A stretch of DNA of 64,000 bases from Methylobacter luteus IMV-B-3098 (GTDB lineage: Bacteria > Pseudomonadota > Gammaproteobacteria > Methylococcales > Methylomonadaceae). This document shows, one piece after another, positions 20,473-29,176 of the stretch (its first letter is position 1; every line of letters begins with the position of its first letter). Below the pieces are notes generated by a model that saw nothing but the letters and a program-made list of their open reading frames with translations, ran no database searches and was not told the origin of the DNA. The stretch lies in NCBI RefSeq assembly GCF_000427625.1, contig NZ_KE386569.1, positions 869,376-933,375 on the forward strand. The letters are read 5' to 3'. The position numbers and the translations under genes were made by a program.

Positions 20473-21026
20473 TGTCTGGAATAAAAAATGTCGCAAAAAT
20501 GTCGCATTTACTCAAAACCTGCCGCACTGGTTGCCGATAATCAGCCCGGTTAATCCGCTGGAAATTCACTACATCGACAAAGCCCCTTAGTGTGGTGATG
20601 TGTCGCAAACGGTAAACAATTATTTCCTTAGTTGGTTTTCGTGCCAACTATCTACAGGCCTCGCCAATCATAGCTTACAGGCTGGCATGCTTCTTGGTAT
20701 AGGTGCTGGTTCTTATTAGCGTCATATGACCACTGAGCCAATATGTGAATTATTGAATAGCAACTATCGCCCCCAACCGGTCTTTTACCACGGTTGTTCG
20801 AGTGGCGGGTTATTGCCGGATAACAGTCAGTCGATAAGATAATAAAGAAACCGGATACGATCCATACGGGAATATACTGCTAGTGATCTGAATGAAATTG
20901 CTGAGCTTATTGCCTAGAATGAGGCAATCATGGATGATATACAGAAACCGTTTAATAACTTGTTAGAGCGCATCTGCTGCTTAACCCTCTACTTGAAAGG
21001 GCAATTGCAAATGAAAGGATTACGAC
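20473..21026. other. Island left flank without a supported gene
   Basis: About 550 bp. A minus-strand frame (20438-20647) overlaps the tRNA terminator and has no recognisable content. The paired direct words AAAATGTCGCA at 20487-20506 resemble short repeats near recombinase attachment sites, but this is weak. Confidence 0.35.
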
Positions 21027-21728
21027 ATGGCTAAATGCACAGCGCCAGTACGTGGACATAGCTCAGCGGCCGCAGCCGCAGCCTGCCCTGCATGCAGTTC
21101 CCGCAATAGATACGGCTATGGCGGCTACGGCTCGTCCTACTCCTCGTCGGGCAGCAGCGGGGCTAGCTATAGCAGCAGCGGTGGCGGCGGTGGCAAGTCC
21201 AGCAGCAGTTCAAGGCCGCGCTGGTCGAGAGCGGGTTCGTCCGTGTCGTACACGCCTGCCCAAGTGCAGTCACTCACGCCAATCCGCCAAACCGTTGAGA
21301 CGCGAGCAGCGGAGCAACCTGACCTTCGTGACGTCTTCCTGTGCCACGCATGGGACGACCGGCAGGGGGCAGCCAAAGAGCTACACAATTTGCTCGTGGC
21401 AGCTGGTGTCAAAGTTTGGTTCAGCGAGAAGGACCTTGGCCTCGGCGTGCCAATGATGCGCGCCATCGACAAGGGCTTAGCGAATTCGCGAATCGGGCTT
21501 GTGCTGGTGACCCCTGCGCTGCTGGCTCGCCTCCCAAAAGAGAGCGTCGCCGACAAAGAGCTTTCGGCACTCCTGGCGGGTAACCAGCTCGTTCCCATCG
21601 TGCACAACACGACATATGAAGCTCTCCGCAATGTCAGCCCTTTGCTCGCCTCCCGAAGCGGCCTGGACACTGCAGAAGATTCAATGGAGGTGGTCGCGGC
21701 AAAAATCGCCGAGCTGGTTGTTCTCTAG
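21027..21728 (+). CDS. TIR-domain protein with Cys/His head and Gly/Ser linker
   Basis: The 233-residue protein has three parts. Residues 1-26 carry KC4...H11...C20PAC23, a possible small metal site. Residues 27-66 are a Gly/Ser/Tyr low-complexity linker. Residues about 100-232 form a TIR domain (RDVFLCHAWDDRQGAAKELH, VKVWFSEKDLGLG, IDKGLANSRIGLVLVTPALL). Glu134 in WFSEKDL aligns with the catalytic glutamate of bacterial TIR NADases. Such domains often cleave NAD in antiphage defence or act as effectors; that role is inferred. The gene heads a cassette-like island and is followed by a terminator and an attC-like site. Confidence 0.82.
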   Translation: MAKCTAPVRGHSSAAAAAACPACSSRNRYGYGGYGSSYSSSGSSGASYSSSGGGGGKSSSSSRPRWSRAGSSVSYTPAQVQSLTPIRQTVETRAAEQPDLRDVFLCHAWDDRQGAAKELHNLLVAAGVKVWFSEKDLGLGVPMMRAIDKGLANSRIGLVLVTPALLARLPKESVADKELSALLAGNQLVPIVHNTTYEALRNVSPLLASRSGLDTAEDSMEVVAAKIAELVVL

Positions 21729-21753
21729 CTTTATTGCTCACACAGCTAAATAG

Positions 21754-21785
21754 GGTGGGCAACGCTTTTCTGCCCACCGTTTTTA
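21754..21785 (+). terminator. Terminator after the TIR gene
   Basis: GGTGGGCA (21754-21761) pairs with TGCCCACC (21771-21778) around a 9-nt loop, followed by GTTTTTAT. Confidence 0.75.
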
Positions 21786-21805
21786 TCGGCAAATGTGAGC
21801 ATCTG

Positions 21806-21883
21806 GCCTAACATTGCGCTCAACCGGAGCGCGGCTATAGCAGTTTTGTTTTTTTCAGCTTTCCGGACCGCGCCCGGTTAGCT
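21806..21883. other. attC-like site A (integron cassette end)
   Basis: The left core GCCTAAC (21806-21812) fits the R'' consensus RYYYAAC exactly. The right core GTTAGCT (21877-21883) fits GTTRRRY at 6 of 7. Inner arms CCGG-A-GCGCGG and CCGCGC-CCGG pair with one extra-helical base, as attC sites do. The 78-bp length is typical. It lies between the TIR gene and the DUF2971 gene. Confidence 0.5.
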
Positions 21884-21909
21884 TTACATTATATCTTTAA
21901 GTTTAGGGG

Positions 21910-22866
21910 TTGAATTTGAAGCAACTGTTCAAATATTTGAGTGAGCCACGAGATCTATTTGAAGAGGGGTTCATTCGCCTAACTCAGCCAGCAGCTCTTA
22001 ATGACCCATTTGAGGCGTCCTTTTGTCGTAAAAGCTTAGATGAATTGACGAGCCACTTTGATGATGCCACGGCGCTCGATCCTGAATTTGGAGAGATTCC
22101 TTTTTCTCAGTATATAGAGAACAGAATGCACCACATTGGCATCGTGAGCCTTTCGGAGACCAAAGAGAATTTGTTGATGTGGGCGCATTACGCCAATGAG
22201 CACAAAGGTCTAGTTGTAGGAATTGCAGATTTCCCTAACGAATCAATATTTCACAGTCTTTTCAGGGCGGATACTCTGATAAATTTTTCATGGGGAGAGG
22301 AGTGGTCTCCATTTAACGGCAAGCCTAAGCCGGTGTCGTATCGAAAAGGGTTGCGATATCGTAATGATAAATTCGATTATGACTACTCGAACATTTCTGC
22401 TGAAGGCGCAGATAGGATGCTTTATGACATATTCATGCAGAAAAGTGAGGAATGGATTTATGAACAGGAACATCGAGTAGTTTTGCGCGTGGAGCAAGCG
22501 GATAGAGTATTCGTTCCGAACATTGATCATGTTGCGAACACAAGGATTAGAGAAAGGATTAAGTCATCAGCATATGCAAGCGCGGGCGGAACAAAAGATT
22601 CCTGCATTGTAGATTTGTTAAATATAGAAGATGAGGCTGAAAGAGTGGCTGTAGCAATAGAACTTGGAAAATTAAGCCGCAACCCTAAAACTCTGTATCT
22701 AATGAGGCTATCCTCTAGCGCCATCAACAGTTGCTTGCTTGGGTTGAAATCAACTTTAAGCAAGTCGGATGTTCAAGGAAAACACGCTTGCTCAGCAGGA
22801 TACTTGGGCATCTGGAGAGCCAAAAAGAATGAGGATTATTACAGTCTTGAATTTGAGCAGATATAA
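21910..22866 (+). CDS. DUF2971 family protein
   Basis: The 318-residue protein (TTG start at 21910; a TTG at 21916 is better spaced from AGGGG) has the DUF2971 pattern. It shows LFKYLSEPRDLFEEGFIRLTQPAALNDPFEA at the N-terminus and LLMWAHYANEHKGLVVGI in the middle, then EEWIYEQEHRVVLRV. The function of DUF2971 is unknown, but such genes are common in integron cassettes, islands and near defence genes. The TAA stop lies inside the left core of an attC-like site, as in integron cassettes. Codon use is AT-rich relative to the TIR gene. Confidence 0.8.
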   Translation: MNLKQLFKYLSEPRDLFEEGFIRLTQPAALNDPFEASFCRKSLDELTSHFDDATALDPEFGEIPFSQYIENRMHHIGIVSLSETKENLLMWAHYANEHKGLVVGIADFPNESIFHSLFRADTLINFSWGEEWSPFNGKPKPVSYRKGLRYRNDKFDYDYSNISAEGADRMLYDIFMQKSEEWIYEQEHRVVLRVEQADRVFVPNIDHVANTRIRERIKSSAYASAGGTKDSCIVDLLNIEDEAERVAVAIELGKLSRNPKTLYLMRLSSSAINSCLLGLKSTLSKSDVQGKHACSAGYLGIWRAKKNEDYYSLEFEQI

Positions 22867-22908
22867 CAATGCGTTGCACCGGACAAGCCGGTGAATCTGG
22901 CGTTATGT
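22861..22908. other. attC-like site B (cassette end)
   Basis: ATATAAC (22861-22867) and GTTATGT (22902-22908) are imperfectly complementary cores, each 6 of 7 to consensus. CACCGG/CCGGTG forms an inner stem around ACAAG. The stop codon of the DUF2971 gene overlaps the left core. At 48 bp it is short for an attC, so the assignment is tentative. Confidence 0.5.
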
Positions 22909-22927
22909 TACTCAGAGGTGATGAGTT

Positions 22928-23596
22928 ATGGAAGAATTAGATAATGACTGGAGAATGCAGGATGTTCACTTTTCAGGTAAGGACTGGACGTCACCGTGGA
23001 CGGGCCAAGTCGTACCAAAGGGAAGTCAAATAACGTTTCGCTCTATTACCCAGTTAACTAAAGAGAAACAGTTATGTATTGCGCTTCCAAATGCAACAGC
23101 TCTTTGCCTTAGCTCATCTATGAGAGCATGGAAGGAAGCTCAAGAAATTAGAAAAAAAGCGAATATTGATAGTTCAATAAAGGAACAAGTGACATTTAAT
23201 ACAACATCCGAGTCGTTTGATTATATTGAGCGAGTTATGGAGTCGATTGTAATGGCATTTACTGCTTTAGAAGCATTTGTCAATGAGAATATTCCTGATG
23301 ACTATGAATATCACATACATAGAAAAAGCGAAATAATACTCGAAGTAATGGATAAGAAAGCCATAGAGCGTTGGCTTTCATTAGATGAAAAACTATCAGT
23401 CGTATTGCCAGAAGCAATATCTGTAGACTCGCCGAAAGGTAGGGCCGTAGGATGCGGTGACGAAAGGAACCGCATCAATCGCGAACGATGCGGTTCGTTC
23501 CTCACCACATCCTACAAGGCCGCTATTCAGGGCTGGCTTAACACAGCGGTCAAAGGGATGCACCGCCCTATGGCGGTTTTGAAGGTGGGTTTTTAA
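22928..23596 (+). pseudogene. Hypothetical cassette protein, 3' end replaced by a REP pair
   Basis: The frame starts with GAGGTG 7 nt upstream of the ATG. It encodes about 173 residues of a helical, charged protein of unknown family (ESFDYIERVMESIVMAFTALEAFVNENIPDDY). After VDSPKG the frame enters a GTAG-headed REP pair (23447-23515) and then unrelated sequence, ending at residue 222. The last 50 residues are therefore almost surely not original. No function can be assigned. It begins 19 bp after attC-like site B, so it looks like a third cassette whose own end has been lost. Confidence 0.6.
23447..23515. repeat. Inverted pair of GTAG-headed REP hairpins (GATGCGGT family)
   Basis: The left unit is GTAG plus GATGCGGT/ACCGCATC. 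The right unit is an inverted copy ending CATCCTAC with one stem mismatch. It interrupts the preceding coding frame. Confidence 0.8.
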
Positions 23597-23920
23597 ATCA
23601 AGTTCGGTGTCTTCGCTTGGCGTCCTTAAGCGCCGCGCCTCTTGCCTTTGCGTTGTACGAACAATTTATGACTTATAGCTGCCATTCGAAAATACTTATC
23701 GACAGGCTGGAAATGGCACAAGCGGCTATTCAAAAACTCGCTTATCCCGCATAGACTAATCTACGAACCTCGGCTTAATTGCCTATGAAGTTTGGCCAAA
23801 AAATAGCCAATTTGAAGGTTTTTTGTTATTAAATGTCCCATTAGTGCCCCATGGCTGTAAGGCATCATTTTTATATACTATTTTTAAAGGTATTTAGACA
23901 AAAGGACAATGGATTAATGC

Positions 23921-23969
23921 CATGGGTCCAGGGTTCGAGTTCCTGACGCCTCACCATATAAATCAAAGG
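23921..23969 (+). repeat. attR-like direct repeat of the tRNA-Lys 3' end
   Basis: 47 of 49 bases match 20396-20444. The 5' half of the tRNA is absent, so this is not a gene. The two changes (GAGTTCC for GAGTCCC, GCCTCACC for GCCCCACC) would disturb the T stem and acceptor, consistent with drift after integration. Confidence 0.8.
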
Positions 23970-24000
23970 GTTGTAGAAAAAATCTGTAACCCTTTTTTAT
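23966..24000 (+). terminator. Terminator-like hairpin behind the attR repeat
   Basis: AAGGGTT (23966-23972) pairs with AACCCTT (23988-23994) and ends in TTTTTAT. The stem differs from the copy behind tRNA-Lys by paired changes on both sides. Confidence 0.6.
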
Positions 24001-24484
24001 TGTCTTTGAAAATGTAACCAATATGTAACCGGATTTTCCCAACGGGAACGTAACAGTTGCAGTTCGCCAGACTGTAGCCTTGCGCGATATTTGACCCAAC
24101 AATTTTTAAAAACCGCGCGAAACTTTCCTCGTTTAACGAAAATTTGGCAGCATTTAACACTGCTTAGACTTCCACCGAAACCGACATCGCATAAGACTCA
24201 AATCGCCTTTCCGGCCAATCGATATCAGTACATACAAACTCAAGCTGTAGACTTGTCTGTATGTCATTCTGATCAACCGCCAGCAGAGAACTGGGTTGTT
24301 ACGCAAGGGAAGGCGTATTTGCGCCGCAGACGCGAACACGATGGTCGATGGTATTATGATCAATCCGCTTGCAAATGTTTAATGCTGATTGACCCATGAA
24401 ACTTCAGTTCTTGGAATCGTGTTCTTCCTGCTTATCTTTCTCCATTTTTCAGATAGTCGTAGTCGTCCTTGCTGTTTCTCAGGC
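24001..24484. other. Stretch without a supported gene
   Basis: About 480 bp right of the island. A 102-codon plus-strand frame (24091-24399) exists but has no recognisable domain or good ribosome site. TGTAACC is repeated at 24014-24031, similar in placement to the TGTCGCA words on the left side of the island. Confidence 0.35.
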
Positions 24485-26656
24485 TTATGGCTGATCATTG
24501 CTTCCGATCTTAGCCACGAAGGCATCAACACCGCCGCCTAAAGTCGGCTGCAGCGCGTTGGCTGTCGGAAAGTCAGTCGATTGGGTAGTCCCAGTTACAT
24601 AGGCTTGACCCTTTCGATCCACGGCAATTTTTCCGCCAGCAGAACCTTCCTTCCCGCCCAAATAGGTGGAATAGCGCAACGTTAAACCATCGTCTGAGAA
24701 TTTCGCGACAAAGACACTGCCATTACCCGATACATTGGCTTGCAGAGGGTTGACGATTGGAAAGTCGGACGAGACGGTACCTCCTGTCACATAGGCTTGG
24801 CCCTGCCGGTCCACGGCGATTCCACTACCCTGATCACCCTCTCTACCACCCAAATAAGTCGAATAGCGCAGTGCGCCAGTGGGTGAGAACTTGACGACAA
24901 AGGCGTCCTCACTACCGCCCAAAGCAGATTGCAGCGCGTTCTTGGTGGGGAAGTCGGGTGAACGTGTCCCCCCTGTCACATAAGCTTGGCCTCGCAGATC
25001 CACGGCAATACTGCCAACTATCTCACCATCGCTGCCGCCCAGATAGGTTGAATAGCCCAACGTCGAGCCACTGGCCGACAGTTGGGTGACAAAGGCATCA
25101 CCAGGAGCCAGTCCATTAATAGTTGGCTGCTGGGCATTCTTGGTCGGAAAGCCGGGCGATTGGGTAAATCCCGCCACATAAGCCCGCCCCCGCAGATCCA
25201 CGGCAATATCGGAGCCACTGTCATCATTGCCAGCGCCTAGATAGGTGGAATAGCGTAGCGCTCTGCCATCGGCCGATAACTTGGCGACAAAGCCGTCTGT
25301 ATCGCCATCTTTAGTCGGCTGGAGGGCATTTTTGGTCGGGAAGTCGGACGAGTCGGTAAATCCCGTCACATAGGCTTGGCCTCGCAGATCCACGGCAATG
25401 CCATTGCCACCGTCATTACTACTTCCACCCAAATAGGTCGCGTAGTGCAGCGCTCTGCCATCGGCCGATAGCTTGGCGACAAAGGCATCACCTAGAACAA
25501 TTCCTGTTTTTAAGTTTGGCTGTAGGGCATTCTTGGTCGGGAAGTCGGGCGAGTCGGTAAATCCTGTCACAACAGCCTGACCCAGCAGATCCACGGCAAT
25601 GCCATTGCCACTGTCACTACTATTTCCACCCAAATAGGTCGCGTAGCGTAGCGCTCTGCCATTGGTCGATAACTTGGCGACAAAGGCATCTTTATCGCCG
25701 CTTTTAATCGGCTGCAGGGCTGTCTTGGTCGGAAAGTCAGACGAGTCGGTAGTCCCCGTCACATAGGCCCGACCCAGCAGATCCACGGCGATACCCGAGG
25801 AATCATCATTTCCACTGCCGCCCAGATAGGTCGAATAAACCAGAACCGGATCAATGATGAGCGGATGCGCGGCATCATAGGCAGCTACCTGAAAGCCCAC
25901 CGTCTGGTCAGCCTTGAGCGCATAGCTACCAGCGATGGGCTGGCGGACACCCTCGATCTGCTGGTAGATAACCGGCTTATGCATGCGAAGGTCGCCATTT
26001 GCTGTGTGCAGAACCAGTTCACCCGCCGGGGTCACCTTGATATTATTGGCTCCTTGAAAAGTCAGCTTGATATTATGCGGATCGGCACCCGGCGCTACCA
26101 CGAAGTCATATTCCAGTTGTCCCTGATTGCCGTAGTAAACTAGGTCCACGCCCGGATAAACGCCTTCATAGGCGACCTTGCCATAGGTCGGCACCTGCGT
26201 GTGCCATTGGCTCGGGTCCTTGCCGATCAGATAGTTGACATGCCCGGACAGGGGTTCTCTGCCGACGACCTTCGGTGCCGGGTTTGCTCCGGCAAGTTGC
26301 ATTCGTAGTACAGCTCCGATCGTCCCGGATGTAGATGATGATTTGGCGGAAGACTGCGAAATCTTGGCCTTGGCTTGGGTCTTTTTCAGGCTCAGTACGG
26401 TTTCAGTGGGCGTCAGAAACAGGGTATAACCCTGGCCCCGTGCGAGGAACTTCACCTGGGCATCGGTCTGGCCCTGGTTAGCTTCAAAGCTGAGCGGCAG
26501 CTTGCCGTAATTCGATTGCACTTGGGCCCTCGTGCCGGGTGCTACTGGGCCAGCTAATGCCAGAGGGGATAGCAAAGCTAAACAGACTATGCCTGCAGCC
26601 ATGCCGGTTAGCCGTCTGTCATCCCTGTTCACGTTCATGTATTGAGTGGGGCCCAT
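24485..26656 (-). CDS. Secreted SBBP-repeat beta-propeller protein
   Basis: The 723-residue protein has a signal peptide (about residues 19-36, AAGIVCLALLSPLALA). An N-terminal domain follows (about 40-270, FEANQGQTDAQVKFLARGQGYTLFLT and the PGVDLVYYGNQGQLEYDF block). Seven SBBP repeats of about 60-66 residues come next, each of the pattern YSTYLGG...GIAVD..G.AYVTG.T.S.DFPT. Such proteins are exported and thought to form propellers; no enzymatic role is known. An AGGAGA site precedes the ATG at 26656. The repeats are also similar at DNA level, so internal recombination is possible. Confidence 0.88.
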   Translation of the reverse strand: MGPTQYMNVNRDDRRLTGMAAGIVCLALLSPLALAGPVAPGTRAQVQSNYGKLPLSFEANQGQTDAQVKFLARGQGYTLFLTPTETVLSLKKTQAKAKISQSSAKSSSTSGTIGAVLRMQLAGANPAPKVVGREPLSGHVNYLIGKDPSQWHTQVPTYGKVAYEGVYPGVDLVYYGNQGQLEYDFVVAPGADPHNIKLTFQGANNIKVTPAGELVLHTANGDLRMHKPVIYQQIEGVRQPIAGSYALKADQTVGFQVAAYDAAHPLIIDPVLVYSTYLGGSGNDDSSGIAVDLLGRAYVTGTTDSSDFPTKTALQPIKSGDKDAFVAKLSTNGRALRYATYLGGNSSDSGNGIAVDLLGQAVVTGFTDSPDFPTKNALQPNLKTGIVLGDAFVAKLSADGRALHYATYLGGSSNDGGNGIAVDLRGQAYVTGFTDSSDFPTKNALQPTKDGDTDGFVAKLSADGRALRYSTYLGAGNDDSGSDIAVDLRGRAYVAGFTQSPGFPTKNAQQPTINGLAPGDAFVTQLSASGSTLGYSTYLGGSDGEIVGSIAVDLRGQAYVTGGTRSPDFPTKNALQSALGGSEDAFVVKFSPTGALRYSTYLGGREGDQGSGIAVDRQGQAYVTGGTVSSDFPIVNPLQANVSGNGSVFVAKFSDDGLTLRYSTYLGGKEGSAGGKIAVDRKGQAYVTGTTQSTDFPTANALQPTLGGGVDAFVAKIGSNDQP

Positions 26657-27233
26657 GAGAATCTCCTATATCAAGGTGAATTTAACTGGTGTTATCAGCT
26701 TTTGGGGGATAAGGAGTCGTGATAGGGCTCTCAAGGACATCCCCACAGCCTAAAAAATCATCCCTTGACCTACGAAGGATGGATATTAGGCGCATTGGCT
26801 ACAAAATCAATCCGTTAGAGCGCGTACTACCAAGCTTACACCAGTCATCAGATCATTGAAGTCTTGTTATCCTGGCCGATTGCCTATGCCCATAGGTAAT
26901 GACCTTTTCGAGAATATCGGCCGTCTTCTTTGCACCGCTGGGCATCAATACTCTTAAGCCGATGGCATGGTCATGCGCGCTATTTCATAGGGCTTGGTTT
27001 GACGGTCTGGAATTTTGTGGAAAGAAATTGACTGTCCGGTTTTGGCGCATGGCGGTTATTCATTTTTTAATTTCGAGATAATATCGGCACGGGAAAAGCT
27101 GATATTGGTGATCACACAGCCGAAGGTCTTGAGCAAAAATCCAAACGTTGATGCAATTTTGTAAGGCTCACTGCGCTCAAAAAAGCATAACCGATTCCGC
27201 GCTTCTTACTTCAACAAATGTGGAGAAACCACC
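26657..27233. other. Intergenic region without a supported gene
   Basis: About 580 bp between divergent genes, presumably holding promoters for both. A 60-codon frame at 26899-27081 is not convincing. TGGAGAAACC at 27221-27230 serves the downstream GTG start. Confidence 0.4.
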
Positions 27234-27890
27234 GTGAAAACATTGACTAAATTGGTCTTGGGAATGATGGGACAATTACGCCCCGGTCCCGTTCGGAGGA
27301 AATCGGCAGAATCGATCGCGCTGCCCCCGCCTCGGAAAACGGGAGGACTTCCGCTGATGGAAGCGCTGCTCAATCGCTGTTCGTCGCGTGAATTTGCGCC
27401 TGATGCTTTGCCATTGCAGCTACTTTCCGACTTGCTTTGGGCGGCTTATGGCGTTAATAGACCCGATGGCGGGCGTACCGCACCTTCGGCCTTAAATGCC
27501 CAAGAGATAGATGTTTATGTGGCACTTCCTGAGGGCGCTTATTGGTATGACGCTCGCAGGCAAGCGCTCGACCTTATGGTGAAACAGGACCTGAGACGAA
27601 TAACGGGTTATCAGGACTTTGTCGATGAAGCGCCGTTGGATTTAGTTTATGTAGCCGATCACAGGCGTATGGCGATGGTACCGGTCACCCAACGCGAATC
27701 CTATGCTTCCGCGGCGGCGGGCGCCATTGCCCAAAATGTCTATTTATTTTCCGCGAGCGCCGGCCTGTCTACGGTCATTCGCGCATGGATCGACCGTGCC
27801 GCCATTGCTGACGCGCTGGAATTGTCCCATGATCAACAAGTATTGTTGTCGCAGACAGTCGGTTTTCCCAAGAGTGGCTCCAGGGATTAA
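27234..27890 (+). CDS. Nitroreductase/SagB-type oxidoreductase
   Basis: The 218-residue protein starts at GTG 27234 behind TGGAG. It belongs to the FMN-dependent nitroreductase superfamily, closest in feel to SagB/ThcOx-type single-domain proteins. Seen: LMEALLNRCSSREFAPDALPLQLLSDLLWAAYG, with the Arg of SSREF as a likely FMN phosphate contact. GGRTAPSALNAQEIDVYVA and ASAAAGAIAQNVYLFSASAGLSTV are later family blocks. The substrate cannot be predicted. No cyclodehydratase or precursor gene is nearby, so a peptide-modifying role is not supported. Confidence 0.82.
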   Translation: MKTLTKLVLGMMGQLRPGPVRRKSAESIALPPPRKTGGLPLMEALLNRCSSREFAPDALPLQLLSDLLWAAYGVNRPDGGRTAPSALNAQEIDVYVALPEGAYWYDARRQALDLMVKQDLRRITGYQDFVDEAPLDLVYVADHRRMAMVPVTQRESYASAAAGAIAQNVYLFSASAGLSTVIRAWIDRAAIADALELSHDQQVLLSQTVGFPKSGSRD

Positions 27891-28084
27891 AGCGCAGCAA
27901 GTTACATTTGCGGTTCTGTCGAAAAATTGACAAGCTTCCATTTTTTTCATACTTTTCATTTAACTACAAAAGGCTATTGATGTTTCTGACGGGAGCGGGA
28001 TTACTCCCTTTCAACCGTTATTAGCAGTTCCTTAGACAAAATCTACATGTGTGCGTGTGTGCCGCTTCATTTTTCGAGGACTCT

Positions 28085-29176
28085 ATGAAACAACAAACTT
28101 CTGCACGTCGAAGATTCATCAAGCAAGTGATTTTGGGCGCCAGTGCTCTGGCGCTTCCGCCATTCAATATCCTTGCCCGGCCTGCCAGGGAGCGTCTGGG
28201 CGTCGCCTTGGTGGGGCTGGGCCGCTACAGCACCCACCTTCTGGCCCCGGCCTTGCAGCGAACGAAGTACTGTTATCTTGCCGGAATTGTCACTGGGACA
28301 CCGGCCAAAGTCGAGCATTGGCAACGGCGCTATGGCATTCCTGAGCGGAATATTTATGACTATCAATCGATGGATCGGATCGCCGATAACCCGGATATCG
28401 ATGTCGTCTATATCGTGCTGCCCAATGCCATGCATGCGGAGTACGCCATCCGCGTCGCCAACGCCGGAAAGCATGTCTGGTGCGAAAAGCCCATGGCCAT
28501 GACGGTCAAGGAGTGTGAAGCGATGCTCAAGGCCTGTCGGGATAACAAGGTCAAGCTGGCGATCGGCTATCGCATGCAGCATGAGCCCAATACCCAGTCA
28601 GTAATCCGCTTCGGCAAGGAGAGAGCCTATGGTCCGCTCAAAGCGATATCGGCCGCCGCCGGATTCTACTACAACCGAACCGACCACTGGCGGCAGAAAA
28701 AGAGCATGGGTGGAGGCGCCATGTATGACATGGGGGTTTATCCGCTACAGGCCGCGCGCTATTGCAGTGGTGAAGAGCCGATCGCGGTGATCGCCCGGCA
28801 GTCGACGGACCGCCCGGAAATTTTCAAGGATGTGGACGAAACGATGACATTCGACCTCGAGTTCCCAGGCGGCATCAAGGCGCATTGCGAGACAAGCTTC
28901 GCTAGGAGCATGAATTCCCTGCACGTGGACTGCGAAAAAGGCTGGTATCAACTGGAACCCTTTCAGACGTATAGCGGCGTCCGTGGATCAACCAGCGATG
29001 GCAAGACATTAGACGCCTTCCTGGGCAGTCAGCAAGCCAGGCAAATGGATGACGATGCATTCGCTATTTTACACAGTCAACCTCTGCTGGTGCCTGGCGA
29101 GGAAGGGCTGCGCGATATTCGGGTCGTGGAGACGATATTCTCATCAGCGAGAACCGGCCGGAGAATCATGATCTAA
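28085..29176 (+). CDS. Tat-exported Gfo/Idh/MocA oxidoreductase
   Basis: From the ATG at 28085 (GAGGA upstream) the product has 363 residues. A twin-arginine leader (ARRRFIKQVILGASALALP) indicates export folded with its cofactor, as in glucose-fructose oxidoreductase. The Rossmann start is GVALVGLGRYSTHLLAPAL. Later blocks are DVVYIVLPNAMHAEYAIRVA, CEKPMAMTVKECEAM with the conserved Glu-Lys-Pro, and MGGGAMYDMGVYPLQAAR carrying the likely catalytic residues. The substrate is probably a sugar, but its identity is unknown. Confidence 0.88.
   Translation: MKQQTSARRRFIKQVILGASALALPPFNILARPARERLGVALVGLGRYSTHLLAPALQRTKYCYLAGIVTGTPAKVEHWQRRYGIPERNIYDYQSMDRIADNPDIDVVYIVLPNAMHAEYAIRVANAGKHVWCEKPMAMTVKECEAMLKACRDNKVKLAIGYRMQHEPNTQSVIRFGKERAYGPLKAISAAAGFYYNRTDHWRQKKSMGGGAMYDMGVYPLQAARYCSGEEPIAVIARQSTDRPEIFKDVDETMTFDLEFPGGIKAHCETSFARSMNSLHVDCEKGWYQLEPFQTYSGVRGSTSDGKTLDAFLGSQQARQMDDDAFAILHSQPLLVPGEEGLRDIRVVETIFSSARTGRRIMI

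Larger units (their letters stand above)
20445..23920. mobile_element. tRNA-Lys genomic island without integrase
   Basis: The 3.5 kb between the two copies of the tRNA 3' end holds three accessory genes: a TIR-domain protein, a DUF2971 protein and a truncated hypothetical protein. Two attC-like sites separate them, and a REP pair lies in the last gene. The TIR gene is GC-rich with Gly/Ser codons, while the following two genes are AT-rich, so their origins differ. No integrase, excisionase or transfer gene remains, so the island looks fixed or dependent on an enzyme encoded elsewhere. Confidence 0.72.

Noticed and set aside
20438-20647. A minus-strand frame that might be an integrase end
   Set aside because: It starts in the tRNA terminator and lacks the R-H-R-Y recombinase residues.
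23911-23956. A possible third tRNA gene
   Set aside because: Only the 3' half of tRNA-Lys is present, with no D arm or acceptor 5' strand; it is an attachment-site repeat.
24091-24399. A 102-codon plus-strand frame right of the island
   Set aside because: No recognisable motif, no ribosome site, and it overlaps presumed attachment-site sequence.
24485-26656. Regular repeats suggestive of a CRISPR array
   Set aside because: The period of about 190 bp and a conserved reading frame show that these are protein repeats (SBBP).
27234-29176. A peptide-modification cluster around the SagB-like gene
   Set aside because: No precursor peptide, cyclodehydratase or transporter is next to it; the neighbour is a sugar-type oxidoreductase.
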